From positions 4,480,501 to 4,544,500 of the forward strand of contig NZ_CP032311.1 of the NCBI RefSeq assembly GCF_004803755.1: a stretch of 64,000 bases of DNA, written 5' to 3'. A model generated the notes under the pieces. It searched no databases, was not told the DNA's origin, and worked only from the letters and a program-made list of their open reading frames with translations. The position numbers and the translations under genes were made by a program. The stretch is from Pseudomonas sp. DG56-2 (GTDB lineage: Bacteria; Pseudomonadota; Gammaproteobacteria; Pseudomonadales; Pseudomonadaceae). Within the stretch, counting starts at the first letter, position 1. Every line of letters begins with the position of its first letter. Positions 28,779 through 36,609 of this stretch are shown here, in pieces.

Positions 28779-28818
28779 GCAACTATCGTTGTTTCTGTTG
28801 TCCATGGAGAACGGATCG

Positions 28819-29289
28819 ATGTACAGGCCTAGCAACGTGCAGACCCCAAGTTTGAGCGACTACTCGGAGCTGGTGCGTGTGTGGGAGGCATCGGTACGTG
28901 CAACCCATGATTTCCTGCCGGACAGCTATATATGCCTGCTGCGCGAGCTGTTGCTCGATCAATACCTGGATGCGGTGATGCTCATCTGCTGCAAGGATGC
29001 CAAGCAGCGGATCATCGGGTTTGCCGGTGTTGCCGCCGGGCGGGTGGAGATGCTCTTCATAGATCCAGACAGTCGCGGCCAAGGTGTAGGCAAACGTCTG
29101 CTGCAATACGCGATCCACGAACTCAATGCCTACCAGCTTGATGTAAACGAACAGAACCCGCAGGCGCTAGGCTTTTACCTGCGCCAGGGTTTCGAGGTCA
29201 TCGGGCGCTCAGAGACCGACGGCATGGGCCAACCCTATCCCTTGCTGCACCTTAGACTCATCCAGGCAAAAGAGGCGCAACTGGGCTGA
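28819..29289 (+). CDS. GNAT family N-acetyltransferase
   Basis: 156-residue acetyltransferase of the GNAT superfamily. Acetyl-CoA binding motif A lies in IDPDSRGQGVGKRLLQYAI, near residues 82-100. Motif B follows in NPQALGFYLRQGFEVIGR. The start at 28819 (MYRPSNV) is favoured because GGAG lies nine bases upstream; the ATG at 28804 is possible. The substrate is unknown. The gene lies downstream of a terminator, so it has its own promoter. Confidence 0.85.
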   Translation: MYRPSNVQTPSLSDYSELVRVWEASVRATHDFLPDSYICLLRELLLDQYLDAVMLICCKDAKQRIIGFAGVAAGRVEMLFIDPDSRGQGVGKRLLQYAIHELNAYQLDVNEQNPQALGFYLRQGFEVIGRSETDGMGQPYPLLHLRLIQAKEAQLG

Positions 29290-29380
29290 CAGCCAGCCTC
29301 GTAGCCTTCTGAAACAAGCGAAATCGCAGATTAATAGCCCGATGGGCGAATGTTGCCGGACCAGGGCACGCCCAGGCGGT

Positions 29381-29386
29381 TACAAT
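29381..29386 (+). promoter_or_regulatory. Candidate -10 box for the pseudouridine synthase-like gene
   Basis: TACAAT lies 33 bases before the ATG at 29419. A transcript starting about eight bases further along leaves too short a leader for the ATG at 29401, supporting the later start. Confidence 0.45.
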
Positions 29387-29418
29387 AGGCACCTTCCCCT
29401 ATGCCTACGGCTGTCGTC

Positions 29419-30129
29419 ATGTCTGAACCCATTCGCCTTTCCAAACGCCTTATCGAACTGGTCGGTTGCTCCCGACGGGAGGCTGAACTCTATATCGAAG
29501 GCGGCTGGGTAACGGTCGATGGCGTTGTGGTCGATGAACCGCAGTTCAAGGTGTCCGAGCATAAAGTCGAACTACTGACTGGCGCCCGTGCCGAAGCGCT
29601 GGAGCCGGTCACCCTGCTGCTCCATCAACCTGCCGACCAGGAGGTCGACAGCGCTTGCAGCAGCATCAATGCCGCCAGCTTGTCTGAAGAGCACAGTCAG
29701 GGCCGTCGCCCACTCAAGGGCCATTTCGCTCGTTTGAACTGCGTGGCGCCGCTGCAACAAGGTGCCAGCGGCCTGCAAGTGTTCACCCAGGACTGGCGGA
29801 TCACCCGCAAGCTCGACTCTGACCTGGGCAAGCTGGAACAGGAATATGTCGTTGAAGTGACTGGCGAGATGATAGCTCACGGTCTGGAACGGCTGAACCG
29901 TGGGTTCACCTGGAAAGGCAAGGAACTGCCGAAGATCAAGGCCAGCTGGCAGAACGAGACTCGCCTGCGCATGGTGCTGAAGAACCCGCAGCCCGGCTTG
30001 ATTGCCCTGTTGTGCAGCAGTGTCGGAGTCACCCCGGTAAGCATGCGGCGGATTCGCCTTGGCGGCGTTTCCATGAGCAAGCTGCCACTGGGTCAATGGC
30101 GCTATCTGGCCGCCACCGAAAAATTCTAG
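29419..30129 (+). CDS. RluB/E/F-like RNA pseudouridine synthase, apparently lacking the catalytic Asp
   Basis: 236 residues. An S4 RNA-binding domain occupies residues about 5-60 (IRLSKRLIELVGCSRREAELYI). A pseudouridine-synthase-like domain follows and ends in the usual LGGVSMSKLPLGQWRYL-type segment. The catalytic motif normally reads GRLDxxTxGL; here it is APLQQGASGL (residues 110-119), so the position of the catalytic Asp holds Gln113. I confirmed the codon (CAA at 29755-29757) directly from the sequence. Such a protein may bind RNA without isomerising uridine, or may use another residue. The start at 29419 is chosen from the -10 box position. Confidence 0.8.
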   Translation: MSEPIRLSKRLIELVGCSRREAELYIEGGWVTVDGVVVDEPQFKVSEHKVELLTGARAEALEPVTLLLHQPADQEVDSACSSINAASLSEEHSQGRRPLKGHFARLNCVAPLQQGASGLQVFTQDWRITRKLDSDLGKLEQEYVVEVTGEMIAHGLERLNRGFTWKGKELPKIKASWQNETRLRMVLKNPQPGLIALLCSSVGVTPVSMRRIRLGGVSMSKLPLGQWRYLAATEKF

Positions 30130-30136
30130 CAACACC

Positions 30137-30158
30137 GCGCAACCAATCAGGTTGCGCC
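30137..30158 (+). repeat. Hairpin between the pseudouridine synthase-like gene and yehS
   Basis: GCGCAACC, a five-base loop (AATCA) and GGTTGCGC lie between the two genes with no T-run. It may be an RNA-processing or stability stem in a shared transcript. Confidence 0.45.
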
Positions 30159-30176
30159 CCGAACAGGATTGTCACC

Positions 30177-30638
30177 ATGATTCACAACGATGTACTGCGC
30201 AGCCTGCGCTATATGCTCGACGTCAACGACGCCAAACTCACTGACATCACCAAGCTCGGCGGCCTGGAAGTTGCCACCGGCGATGTCGTCTCGTACCTCA
30301 AGAAAGAAGACGAAGAAGGCTTCGTACGCTGCCCTGACGAGGTCATCGCGCACTTTCTTGATGGCCTGGTGATCTTCAAGCGCGGCAAGGACGAAAGTCG
30401 TCCTGCGCAGCCAGTCGAACTGCCAGTGACCAACAACATCATCATGAAAAAGCTGCGGGTGGCGTTCGAGCTGAAGGAAGACGACCTGCATGCAATTCTC
30501 AAGGCCGCCGACTTCCCGGTATCCAAGCCAGAGCTCAGCGCCTTGTTCCGCAAGGTTGGACACAACAACTACCGTCCCTGTGGCGACCAGTTGCTGCGCA
30601 ACTTCCTCAAGGGCCTGACCCTGCGAGTGCGTGGCTGA
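30177..30638 (+). CDS. yehS: YehS/DUF1456 family protein
   Basis: 153-residue protein made of two tandem copies of the DUF1456 unit: residues 1-70 (NDVLRSLRYMLDVNDAKL) and 80-150 (NNIIMKKLRVAFELKEDDL). The start at 30177 is MIHNDVLRSLRYM. No enzymatic function is established. It is the third gene in a plus-strand run and is followed eight bases later by trmO. Confidence 0.88.
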   Translation: MIHNDVLRSLRYMLDVNDAKLTDITKLGGLEVATGDVVSYLKKEDEEGFVRCPDEVIAHFLDGLVIFKRGKDESRPAQPVELPVTNNIIMKKLRVAFELKEDDLHAILKAADFPVSKPELSALFRKVGHNNYRPCGDQLLRNFLKGLTLRVRG

Positions 30639-30645
30639 GCCATCT

Positions 30646-31341
30646 ATGAGCTACAGCGTCGCACCGATCGGTTTCGTCCGCTCCTGCTTCAAGGAAAAGT
30701 TCGCCATTCCGCGCCAGCCGCACCTGGCACCGGCGGCACGCGGCGTCCTGGAATTAGTCCCCCCCTTCAACAGTGGCGATGCGGTAGCCGGACTGGAGCA
30801 GGTCAGCCATGTCTGGCTGTTGTTCCTGTTTCATCAGGCACTTGAAGACAAGCCACGACTCAAGGTGCGCCCGCCGCGCCTGGGCGGCAACACCTCAATG
30901 GGCGTGTTTGCCACCCGGGCGACACATCGACCCAATGGCATCGGCCAGTCGGTAGTGCGCCTGGAGAAGGTGGAAGCCGGACGTCTGACGCTGTCAGGCA
31001 TCGACCTGCTCGACGGCACCCCGGTGCTCGACATCAAGCCCTACGTACCCTATGCCGATGCGGTCAGCGGTGCGACCAACCAGATGGCCAGTGCGCCCCC
31101 CGCATCGATCGCGGTCGCCTGGAGCGAGACCGCCCTGCCCCAGGCCCACGAGCACGCCTTGCGCCTTGCCGAGCCGTTGGTGGAACTGATTGAACAATGC
31201 CTGGCCCAAGACCCGCGCCCGGCCTACCAGATGCCACCACCCGAACGCGTCTACGGAGTGAAATTCTGGGACGTGCAGGTGCGCTGGCACTATCCGCAGG
31301 CGGACGAGATTCGCGTGCTGGAAGTAGTTCTGGATCGATGA
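30646..31341 (+). CDS. trmO: tRNA (adenine(37)-N6)-methyltransferase TrmO
   Basis: SAM-dependent enzyme methylating the carbamoyl-threonyl group of t6A37 in tRNA (TsaA/UPF0066 family). The family signature NTSMGVFATRATHRPNGIG spans residues about 83-101, and the N-terminal segment is IGFVRSCFKEKFAIPRQP. Length 231 is normal. The start at 30646 lies after a short in-frame extension. A REP pair and a terminator follow. Confidence 0.93.
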   Translation: MSYSVAPIGFVRSCFKEKFAIPRQPHLAPAARGVLELVPPFNSGDAVAGLEQVSHVWLLFLFHQALEDKPRLKVRPPRLGGNTSMGVFATRATHRPNGIGQSVVRLEKVEAGRLTLSGIDLLDGTPVLDIKPYVPYADAVSGATNQMASAPPASIAVAWSETALPQAHEHALRLAEPLVELIEQCLAQDPRPAYQMPPPERVYGVKFWDVQVRWHYPQADEIRVLEVVLDR

Positions 31342-31352
31342 AAATATCAGCG

Positions 31353-31410
31353 TAGACGCAGGCTTGCCCTGCGGGACGATGACAATCGCGAGGCGAGCCC
31401 GCCTCTGCAG
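31353..31410. repeat. Pair of REP-like elements
   Basis: Two imperfect inverted units, GCAGGCTTGCCCTGC (31358-31372) and GAGGCGAGCCCGCCTC (31390-31405), with flanks that resemble the Pseudomonas REP consensus GGAGCGGGCTTGCCCGCGA. They stand head-to-head, as in a REPIN, in the 3' end of trmO just before its terminator. Confidence 0.7.
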
Positions 31411-31415
31411 ACATG

Positions 31416-31447
31416 AAAAAACCGGCTCTATTGGCCGGTTTTTTTGG
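31416..31447 (+). terminator. Terminator after trmO
   Basis: AACCGGC, TCTATT and GGCCGGTT followed by seven T; a good terminator of the plus-strand run. The A-run to its left could also stop fpr on the minus strand. Confidence 0.88.
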
Positions 31448-31459
31448 TTCTAGCGCTGC

Positions 31460-32239
31460 TTATTTCTCGACGAATGCACGCTCGATCAGATAGTCACCCG
31501 GCTCACGCATACGCGCCGAGATCTTCAAACCGAAGCTGTCGAGCACTTCACTGGTTTCATCCAGCATGCTTGGGCTACCGCAGATCATCGCACGGTCATC
31601 CTGAGGATTGATTGGCGGCAAACCAATATCACTGAACAGTTTGCCACTGCGCATCAAGTCAGTCAGGCGACCCTGGTTCTCGAACGGCTCGCGCGTAACG
31701 GTTGGGTAGTAGATGAGTTTGTCACGCAGTGCTTCGCCGAAGAATTCGTTCTGAGGCAAGTGCTCAGTGATGAACTCGCGGTAAGCCACTTCGTTAACGT
31801 AACGAACACCGTGAACGAGGATCACTTTTTCAAAGCGCTCGTAGGTCTCCGGATCCTGGATGACACTCATGAACGGCGCCAGGCCAGTACCGGTGCTCAG
31901 CAGGTACAGGTGCTTGCCCGGGTTCAGGTCGTCCAGCACCAGGGTACCAGTAGGCTTCTTGCTGATGATGATCTCATCGCCTTCCTTCAGGTGTTGCAAC
32001 TGCGAGGTCAGCGGGCCGTCTTGCACCTTGATGCTGAAGAACTCCAGATGCTCTTCCCAGTTCGGGCTGGCGATCGAGTAGGCGCGCATGAGCGGGCGGC
32101 CGTTGGGCTGTTGCAGGCCGATCATCACGAACTGACCGTTCTCGAAGCGCAAACCCGGATCGCGGGTGCACTTGAAGCTGAACAGGGTGTCGTTCCAGTG
32201 ATGAACACTGAGGACACGTTCGTGGTTCATGTTGCTCAT
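31460..32239 (-). CDS. fpr: Ferredoxin-NADP+ reductase Fpr
   Basis: FAD flavoprotein of 259 residues exchanging electrons between NADPH and ferredoxin/flavodoxin. The FAD-binding RAYSIAS motif (near residue 52) and the NADP-binding GTGLAPF (near residue 119) are present. The C-terminus ends in YLIERAFVEK, typical of the bacterial class. It is divergent from a LysR-type gene; this pair matches fpr and finR of P. putida, where FinR activates fpr in superoxide and osmotic stress. Fpr can supply electrons for iron-sulphur repair. Confidence 0.95.
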   Translation of the reverse strand: MSNMNHERVLSVHHWNDTLFSFKCTRDPGLRFENGQFVMIGLQQPNGRPLMRAYSIASPNWEEHLEFFSIKVQDGPLTSQLQHLKEGDEIIISKKPTGTLVLDDLNPGKHLYLLSTGTGLAPFMSVIQDPETYERFEKVILVHGVRYVNEVAYREFITEHLPQNEFFGEALRDKLIYYPTVTREPFENQGRLTDLMRSGKLFSDIGLPPINPQDDRAMICGSPSMLDETSEVLDSFGLKISARMREPGDYLIERAFVEK

Positions 32240-32310
32240 GTACGGGCTCCTGAAATAAAACGCAGCGCTAACCTAGAGCGCGATTGCGCGATAGTTTAGT
32301 GCGAGCGACA

Positions 32311-32338
32311 ATATCTGTTAACTGAATTATCAAGATAT
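32311..32338. promoter_or_regulatory. Candidate FinR operator in the fpr-finR gap
   Basis: ATATCT, sixteen bases, AGATAT form an AT-rich inverted repeat centred in the 119-base gap between the two divergent genes. LysR-type regulators bind such sites. This is a prediction from symmetry only. Confidence 0.35.
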
Positions 32339-32358
32339 GTCTTATCGGTTATATAGAT

Positions 32359-33285
32359 ATGCGATTTACGCTTCGTCAGCTCCAAGTGTTCGTCGCCGTA
32401 GCCCAGTACCAAAGCGTCTCGCGAGCCGCAGGAATTCTGGCGTTATCGCAGTCGGCCGCCAGTACTTCGATCACCGAGCTTGAGCGCCAGTCCAGCTGCA
32501 AGCTATTTGACCGCGCCGGTAAACGGTTGAGCCTCAATGCTCTCGGCCAGCAACTGTTGCCACAGGCTGTGGCACTGCTCGATCAGGCCAAAGAAATAGA
32601 AGACTTGTTCAACGGCAAGTCTGGCTTCGGCTCCCTGGCAGTCGGCGCTACCTTGACCATCGGTAACTACCTGGCCACCTTGCTGATCGGCAGCTTCATG
32701 CAGGTTCACCCGGAAAGCCAGGTAAAGCTGCACGTACAAAACACTGCGCATATTGTGCAACAAGTTGCCCATTATGAAATTGATCTGGGTCTAATCGAGG
32801 GCGACTGCAACCATCCCGATATAGAAGTTCAGCCTTGGGTGGAGGACGAACTGGTGGTGTTTTGCGCGCCGCAGCATCCGCTGGCGAGCCGCGGCCAGGC
32901 TAGCCTGGAACAGTTGACCCACGAAGCCTGGATCTTGCGTGAACAGGGCTCCGGTACCCGCCTGACCTTCGATCAGGGCATGCGTCACCATCGCTCCAGC
33001 CTGAACATCCGCCTGGAACTTGAACATACCGAAGCCATCAAGCGTGCGGTGGAATCGGGACTGGGTATCGGCTGCATTTCGCGTCTGGCGTTACGCGACG
33101 CTTTTCGTCGCGGTAGCCTCGTAGCGGTGGAAACCCCAGAACTGGACTTGGCTCGGCAGTTCTACTTCATCTGGCACAAGCAGAAGTATCAAACCTCTGC
33201 CATGCGAGAGTTTCTTGAGCTATGCCGCAGCTTTACCGCCGGTGTGCAGCGCAGTGACGAAATCGTCTTGCCCAACATTGCCTAG
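32359..33285 (+). CDS. finR: LysR-type regulator FinR
   Basis: LysR-family transcription factor of 308 residues. The N-terminal winged helix-turn-helix spans about residues 3-60 (LRQLQVFVAVAQYQSVSRAA) and the effector-binding domain runs from about residue 90. In P. putida the divergent gene next to fpr is finR, which induces fpr under oxidative stress. No Shine-Dalgarno sequence is visible before the ATG (GGTTATATAGATATG). The stop codon shares the palindrome CTAG with the stop of the convergent dgkA. Confidence 0.9.
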   Translation: MRFTLRQLQVFVAVAQYQSVSRAAGILALSQSAASTSITELERQSSCKLFDRAGKRLSLNALGQQLLPQAVALLDQAKEIEDLFNGKSGFGSLAVGATLTIGNYLATLLIGSFMQVHPESQVKLHVQNTAHIVQQVAHYEIDLGLIEGDCNHPDIEVQPWVEDELVVFCAPQHPLASRGQASLEQLTHEAWILREQGSGTRLTFDQGMRHHRSSLNIRLELEHTEAIKRAVESGLGIGCISRLALRDAFRRGSLVAVETPELDLARQFYFIWHKQKYQTSAMREFLELCRSFTAGVQRSDEIVLPNIA

Positions 33286-33647
33286 AGCAGGATGACCGCC
33301 CAGATCAGTCCCACCATCGACATGGCCACGAGCTGAGCGGCGCTGCCCATATCCTTGGCGTTTTTCGACAGGGGGTGGCGGTCCAGGGAGATCCGATCGA
33401 TTGCCGCCTCGATAGCGGAGTTCAGCAATTCAACGATCAGGCCTAACAGGCACACGGCGATAAGAATCGCCCGTTCGGCGCGACTGACGTCCAGCCAGAA
33501 CGCTATCGGAACCAATATTACATTGAGCAGCACCAACTGGCGGAAAGCCGCCTCGCCGGTAAAGGCTGCGCGCAGACCGTCGAACGAATAGCCGGCAGCG
33601 TTGAAAATACGTTTGAGGCCGGTCTGACCCTTGAAAGGCGATGACAT
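33282..33647 (-). CDS. dgkA: Diacylglycerol kinase DgkA
   Basis: Integral membrane kinase of 121 residues phosphorylating diacylglycerol to recycle it to phosphatidate. The family active-site segment is ELLNSAIEAAIDRISLDRHPLSKNAKDMGSAAQL, spread over residues about 69-105, holding the catalytic Glu and Asn. Three membrane helices are visible. It is convergent with finR, with both stop codons inside the same CTAG. Confidence 0.94.
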   Translation of the reverse strand: MSSPFKGQTGLKRIFNAAGYSFDGLRAAFTGEAAFRQLVLLNVILVPIAFWLDVSRAERAILIAVCLLGLIVELLNSAIEAAIDRISLDRHPLSKNAKDMGSAAQLVAMSMVGLIWAVILL

Positions 33648-33724
33648 AGAAGGTCACTTCATCCACTGAAAAAATGCGCGCAGCCTAATGCAAGTTGAGT
33701 CAAAAAAGCGTGAAGATCGGGACG

Positions 33725-34375
33725 TCAGCTCGACGAAACCGATTCAAGCTGTTGCAGCAGCAACGCAGCCTGGGTTCGGGTACGTACACCGAGTTTACGG
33801 AAGATCGCCGTTACGTGAGCCTTGATGGTTGCTTCCGACACACTCAGTTCATAGGCGATCTGCTTGTTCAGCAAACCTTCGCAGACCATGGTCAGCACCC
33901 TGAACTGCTGTGGTGTAAGGCTGGCCAGCCCCTCACTGGCAGCTTTGGCCTCCGGCGACACATCGACTTTTTCAAACGCTTGTGGCGGCCACCAAATGTC
34001 ACCATCGAGGACCTTCTTCACCGCTTCCTGAATGACTTCCAGCGAACTTGATTTAGGAATGAAGCCACTGGCGCCGAATTCACGCGACTTCACCACCACT
34101 GCGGCTTCTTCCTGAGCCGAAACCATCACCACGGGAATCTGTGGATATTGTCCACGCAGCAAAACCAGGCCTGAGAAACCGTAGGCTCCCGGCATGTTGA
34201 GATCGAGCAGCACCAAGTCCCAGTCGGACTTTTCAGCGAGACGGGTTTCAAGCTCGGCAATACTTGCCACTTCTACCAGGCGAACATCGGGCCCAAGGCC
34301 CAAGGTTACGGCTTGACGCAGGGCACTGCGAAACAGCGGGTGGTCATCGGCAATCAGGATTTCGTACGTGGCCAT
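33725..34375 (-). CDS. erdR: NarL/LuxR-type response regulator (ErdR-like)
   Basis: Two-component response regulator of 216 residues. A receiver domain with acidic pocket D10/D11 (ADDHPLF) and the phospho-acceptor Asp in LLDLNMPG (about residue 57) precedes a C-terminal LuxR-type HTH (LTPQQFRVLTMVCEGLLNKQIA, about residues 149-210). The start at 34375 (MATYEILIADD) is chosen over a longer frame. By position beside dgkA it corresponds to ErdR of P. aeruginosa, part of ethanol/carbon regulation. No sensor kinase is adjacent. Confidence 0.88.
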   Translation of the reverse strand: MATYEILIADDHPLFRSALRQAVTLGLGPDVRLVEVASIAELETRLAEKSDWDLVLLDLNMPGAYGFSGLVLLRGQYPQIPVVMVSAQEEAAVVVKSREFGASGFIPKSSSLEVIQEAVKKVLDGDIWWPPQAFEKVDVSPEAKAASEGLASLTPQQFRVLTMVCEGLLNKQIAYELSVSEATIKAHVTAIFRKLGVRTRTQAALLLQQLESVSSS

Positions 34376-34640
34376 CGATCTAATGATCCTGTTCTGTGCA
34401 GGCGCAGGGAGGAAGAATAGGCGCCTGGCGGGCAACTCAAGGTATTGGCGGCACTGCCGCGCACCCAAAAGGCACTTCAAGGCCAGGAATTGCAGTGTTT
34501 CAAGCCTTGTCTATGCCCGAATCGGCGCCAAGAATGCCGAGCCAGAACCGGGTGGTCAAGCTGATTGCCCGGTCAGGGCAGGCAGGCAATGGTCGCCAGC
34601 CCGTCCATTATGACGCAATGTGCAGTGCCTGCCCCTTGTA

Positions 34641-35351
34641 CTATAGGAAGGTATGCAAACGCTGGTGTACTGCGTCCTGCTCGTCAATCGGCCTTTGGTG
34701 CTTGGCACTGAGGTAGTGCGTACTGAATACATCCAGATAAGCATCCAGCGCCTCGGAGGCGCGTTGGTCACCCGCCAGGTCAAGGCACAAGGCCGCAACT
34801 TCTGCGGTACAGAGATGGTCGTCACGCTTGGAGCGACGCAGACGATAACGCGAGAGCTGCTCCGGCTGCAGGCTCAGTACTGGGAAGCGATCGAGGTAAG
34901 GGCTTTTGCGAAACATTTTGCGGGCTTCGGTCCAGGTTGCATCCAACAGAATGAACAGCGGCCGTTTACCCGGCTCGCGGACCACCTCGTTGACCACCCT
35001 TTGCGGCACGACAAACTCCCCCGGAAAGACGATGTAAGGCTGCCAATGCGGTTGATCCAGCAATGCCAACAGGGCCTCATCAACCGAAGTACGTTGCCAG
35101 CCAAATGCCGAGGTATCAGCGATCAGGTCAGCAATCAGCCAGCCGGTATTGCTCGGTTTCAATGGCTCGGTGTCGTGCATCAGCAGACACATGGCTGAGT
35201 CGGACGGCAACTGCGGCCGCCAGGCACATAGGCAGTGACTGAAAATGACGCGACACTGCGGGCAGCGTGGCGCCCGCGATCCACGAGCAACGAAAGGTTT
35301 TACACTGCGCGCCAGGCGTTCGGCGCGCAGGCGCGATACGGCGTGGCTCAT
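34641..35351 (-). CDS. tapT: tRNA-uridine aminocarboxypropyltransferase (DTW domain)
   Basis: DTW-domain protein of 236 residues; the family installs acp3U at position 47 of tRNAs. The motif is DATW (LLDATWTEARKM, about residue 138), with a preceding zinc-like cysteine group CPQCRVIFSHCLC. The length fits TapT/YfiP. It stands between erdR and a small secreted protein, as in P. aeruginosa. Confidence 0.88.
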   Translation of the reverse strand: MSHAVSRLRAERLARSVKPFVARGSRAPRCPQCRVIFSHCLCAWRPQLPSDSAMCLLMHDTEPLKPSNTGWLIADLIADTSAFGWQRTSVDEALLALLDQPHWQPYIVFPGEFVVPQRVVNEVVREPGKRPLFILLDATWTEARKMFRKSPYLDRFPVLSLQPEQLSRYRLRRSKRDDHLCTAEVAALCLDLAGDQRASEALDAYLDVFSTHYLSAKHQRPIDEQDAVHQRLHTFL

Positions 35352-35588
35352 GGCAGCAGACTATGTAGGCAATTAAGGGATGGCACTGCGCGGACTCGGC
35401 AAGACAGGAAAACCCGTGCAGTTTATCAGAGCTTCCCTATTGGCTGACGGTATTTGCCGTGCAGCTTAAGCGGCGACTCCTTATAATCCCCACCCTGCCG
35501 CTACCCACTGGCACCACGACTTCGCACTTGAGGGAACGCCGTGCGCAGTTGCCGGTCAAATCGCCAGTTACCGAATCAGGAGAAATTC

Positions 35589-36005
35589 ATGCTGCGTTTC
35601 ATCGCCCCGACTCTGAGCCTACTGTTCGCCCTGCCCCTGGCTGCCAATGCCGCCTCCAAGCAGGAATACGAACTGAGCAAGATGCTGCAGAAAGTTGCCA
35701 CCCAAAGCAGCGTGGGCACACCGCGGGCGATCAACGAAGACATCCTCGACCAAGGTTATACCGTCGAAGGCAAGCAATTGATCAACCACCTGAGCGTGCG
35801 CGCCAGCCATGCCGAAAAAATGCAGGCTGATCCGAACACGGTGCGCAGCCAACTGGGCGACAGCGTTTGCAAGAACACCGGCTTCCGCCAGTTGCTGGCC
35901 AAAGGCGCGGTGCTGACCTATCGCTTCACCGAGTACAAAACCAATCGCCTGGTCGGTGAACAGGCCTTTGATGCTGCAAGCTGCGGCCTGAAAGTAACCA
36001 AGTAG
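35589..36005 (+). CDS. Secreted protein similar to the QSregVF family
   Basis: 138 residues with a clear signal peptide (MLRFIAPTLSLLFALPLAANA, cleaved about residue 21). The mature part is small, soluble and without cysteine pairs beyond two Cys residues (SVCKNTGF and AASCGL). It resembles the P. aeruginosa 'quorum-sensing-regulated virulence factor' family from the same neighbourhood; that family name does not define a function. AGGAG lies eight bases upstream of the ATG. Confidence 0.7.
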   Translation: MLRFIAPTLSLLFALPLAANAASKQEYELSKMLQKVATQSSVGTPRAINEDILDQGYTVEGKQLINHLSVRASHAEKMQADPNTVRSQLGDSVCKNTGFRQLLAKGAVLTYRFTEYKTNRLVGEQAFDAASCGLKVTK

Positions 36006-36015
36006 CCTCAAACCC

Positions 36016-36219
36016 CTAGACCACCTCTTCTTCACTGTCGCGCCGTTGCTTTTCGTCGGCGCGCAGTTCAGCCACCAGGGCCTGGACGTAACGTGAGTGT
36101 CGCTCTCCTCCCCCAAGACGACGCAGACACTCTTCTTCAAGGCTCAGATTGTTGTCCTGAGCCGAACGCTCGAGTTGCTCAAACAATTGCGCATCGAGCT
36201 CCAGATTCAGCCGTTGCAT
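36016..36219 (-). CDS. Small ribbon-helix-helix protein (Arc/CopG-like)
   Basis: 67 residues from MQRLNLELDAQLFEQLERSAQDN: a beta strand (QRLNLELD) then two helices (QLFEQLERSAQDN, SLEEECLRRLGG) fits an RHH transcription factor. The C-terminal half is charged (ADEKQRRDSEEE). No partner toxin gene adjoins it. It is convergent with the secreted protein gene, 10 bases from its stop. Confidence 0.72.
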   Translation of the reverse strand: MQRLNLELDAQLFEQLERSAQDNNLSLEEECLRRLGGGERHSRYVQALVAELRADEKQRRDSEEEVV

Positions 36220-36609
36220 GTGACAGCCTCCCTGCACCGCGACAACTATTCAGATTTCCAGTTAACCATTCCCTTGCCTCTGCAGATCCTCGACTGACGA
36301 GCGGTGCGCAGTGCTACTGCACAACTCGACAGCGAACCTTTCTGCATAAAACCCTGCCAGGGTCTAAATTGATAGCAAGCGCCCGCCCGTTCAGGGGCTA
36401 GCACCGGGGGATGCCTGCCCAGGCCTTGCATCAGCATTGCCGAGCGACAACAACAAAGAGCCCATCATTACTGCAATGAGACCTTGCAGGTCTACTGCAA
36501 TGCTCGAGATGCACACTCGAGCCACAGCAGCCAGCGACACATGCAGTGTCGCGGCCGGAAGCCCTACAATGGGGCCGGTCAGAGGTTTTGCTGCAGAAGG
36601 AGACGCTGA
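36220..36609. other. Intergenic region between RHH and LOG-family genes
   Basis: About 390 bases between divergent genes. A TACAAT -10 candidate at 36565-36570 lies 40 bases before the LOG-family start; AAGGAG is just before its ATG. Nothing else is recognised. Confidence 0.5.
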
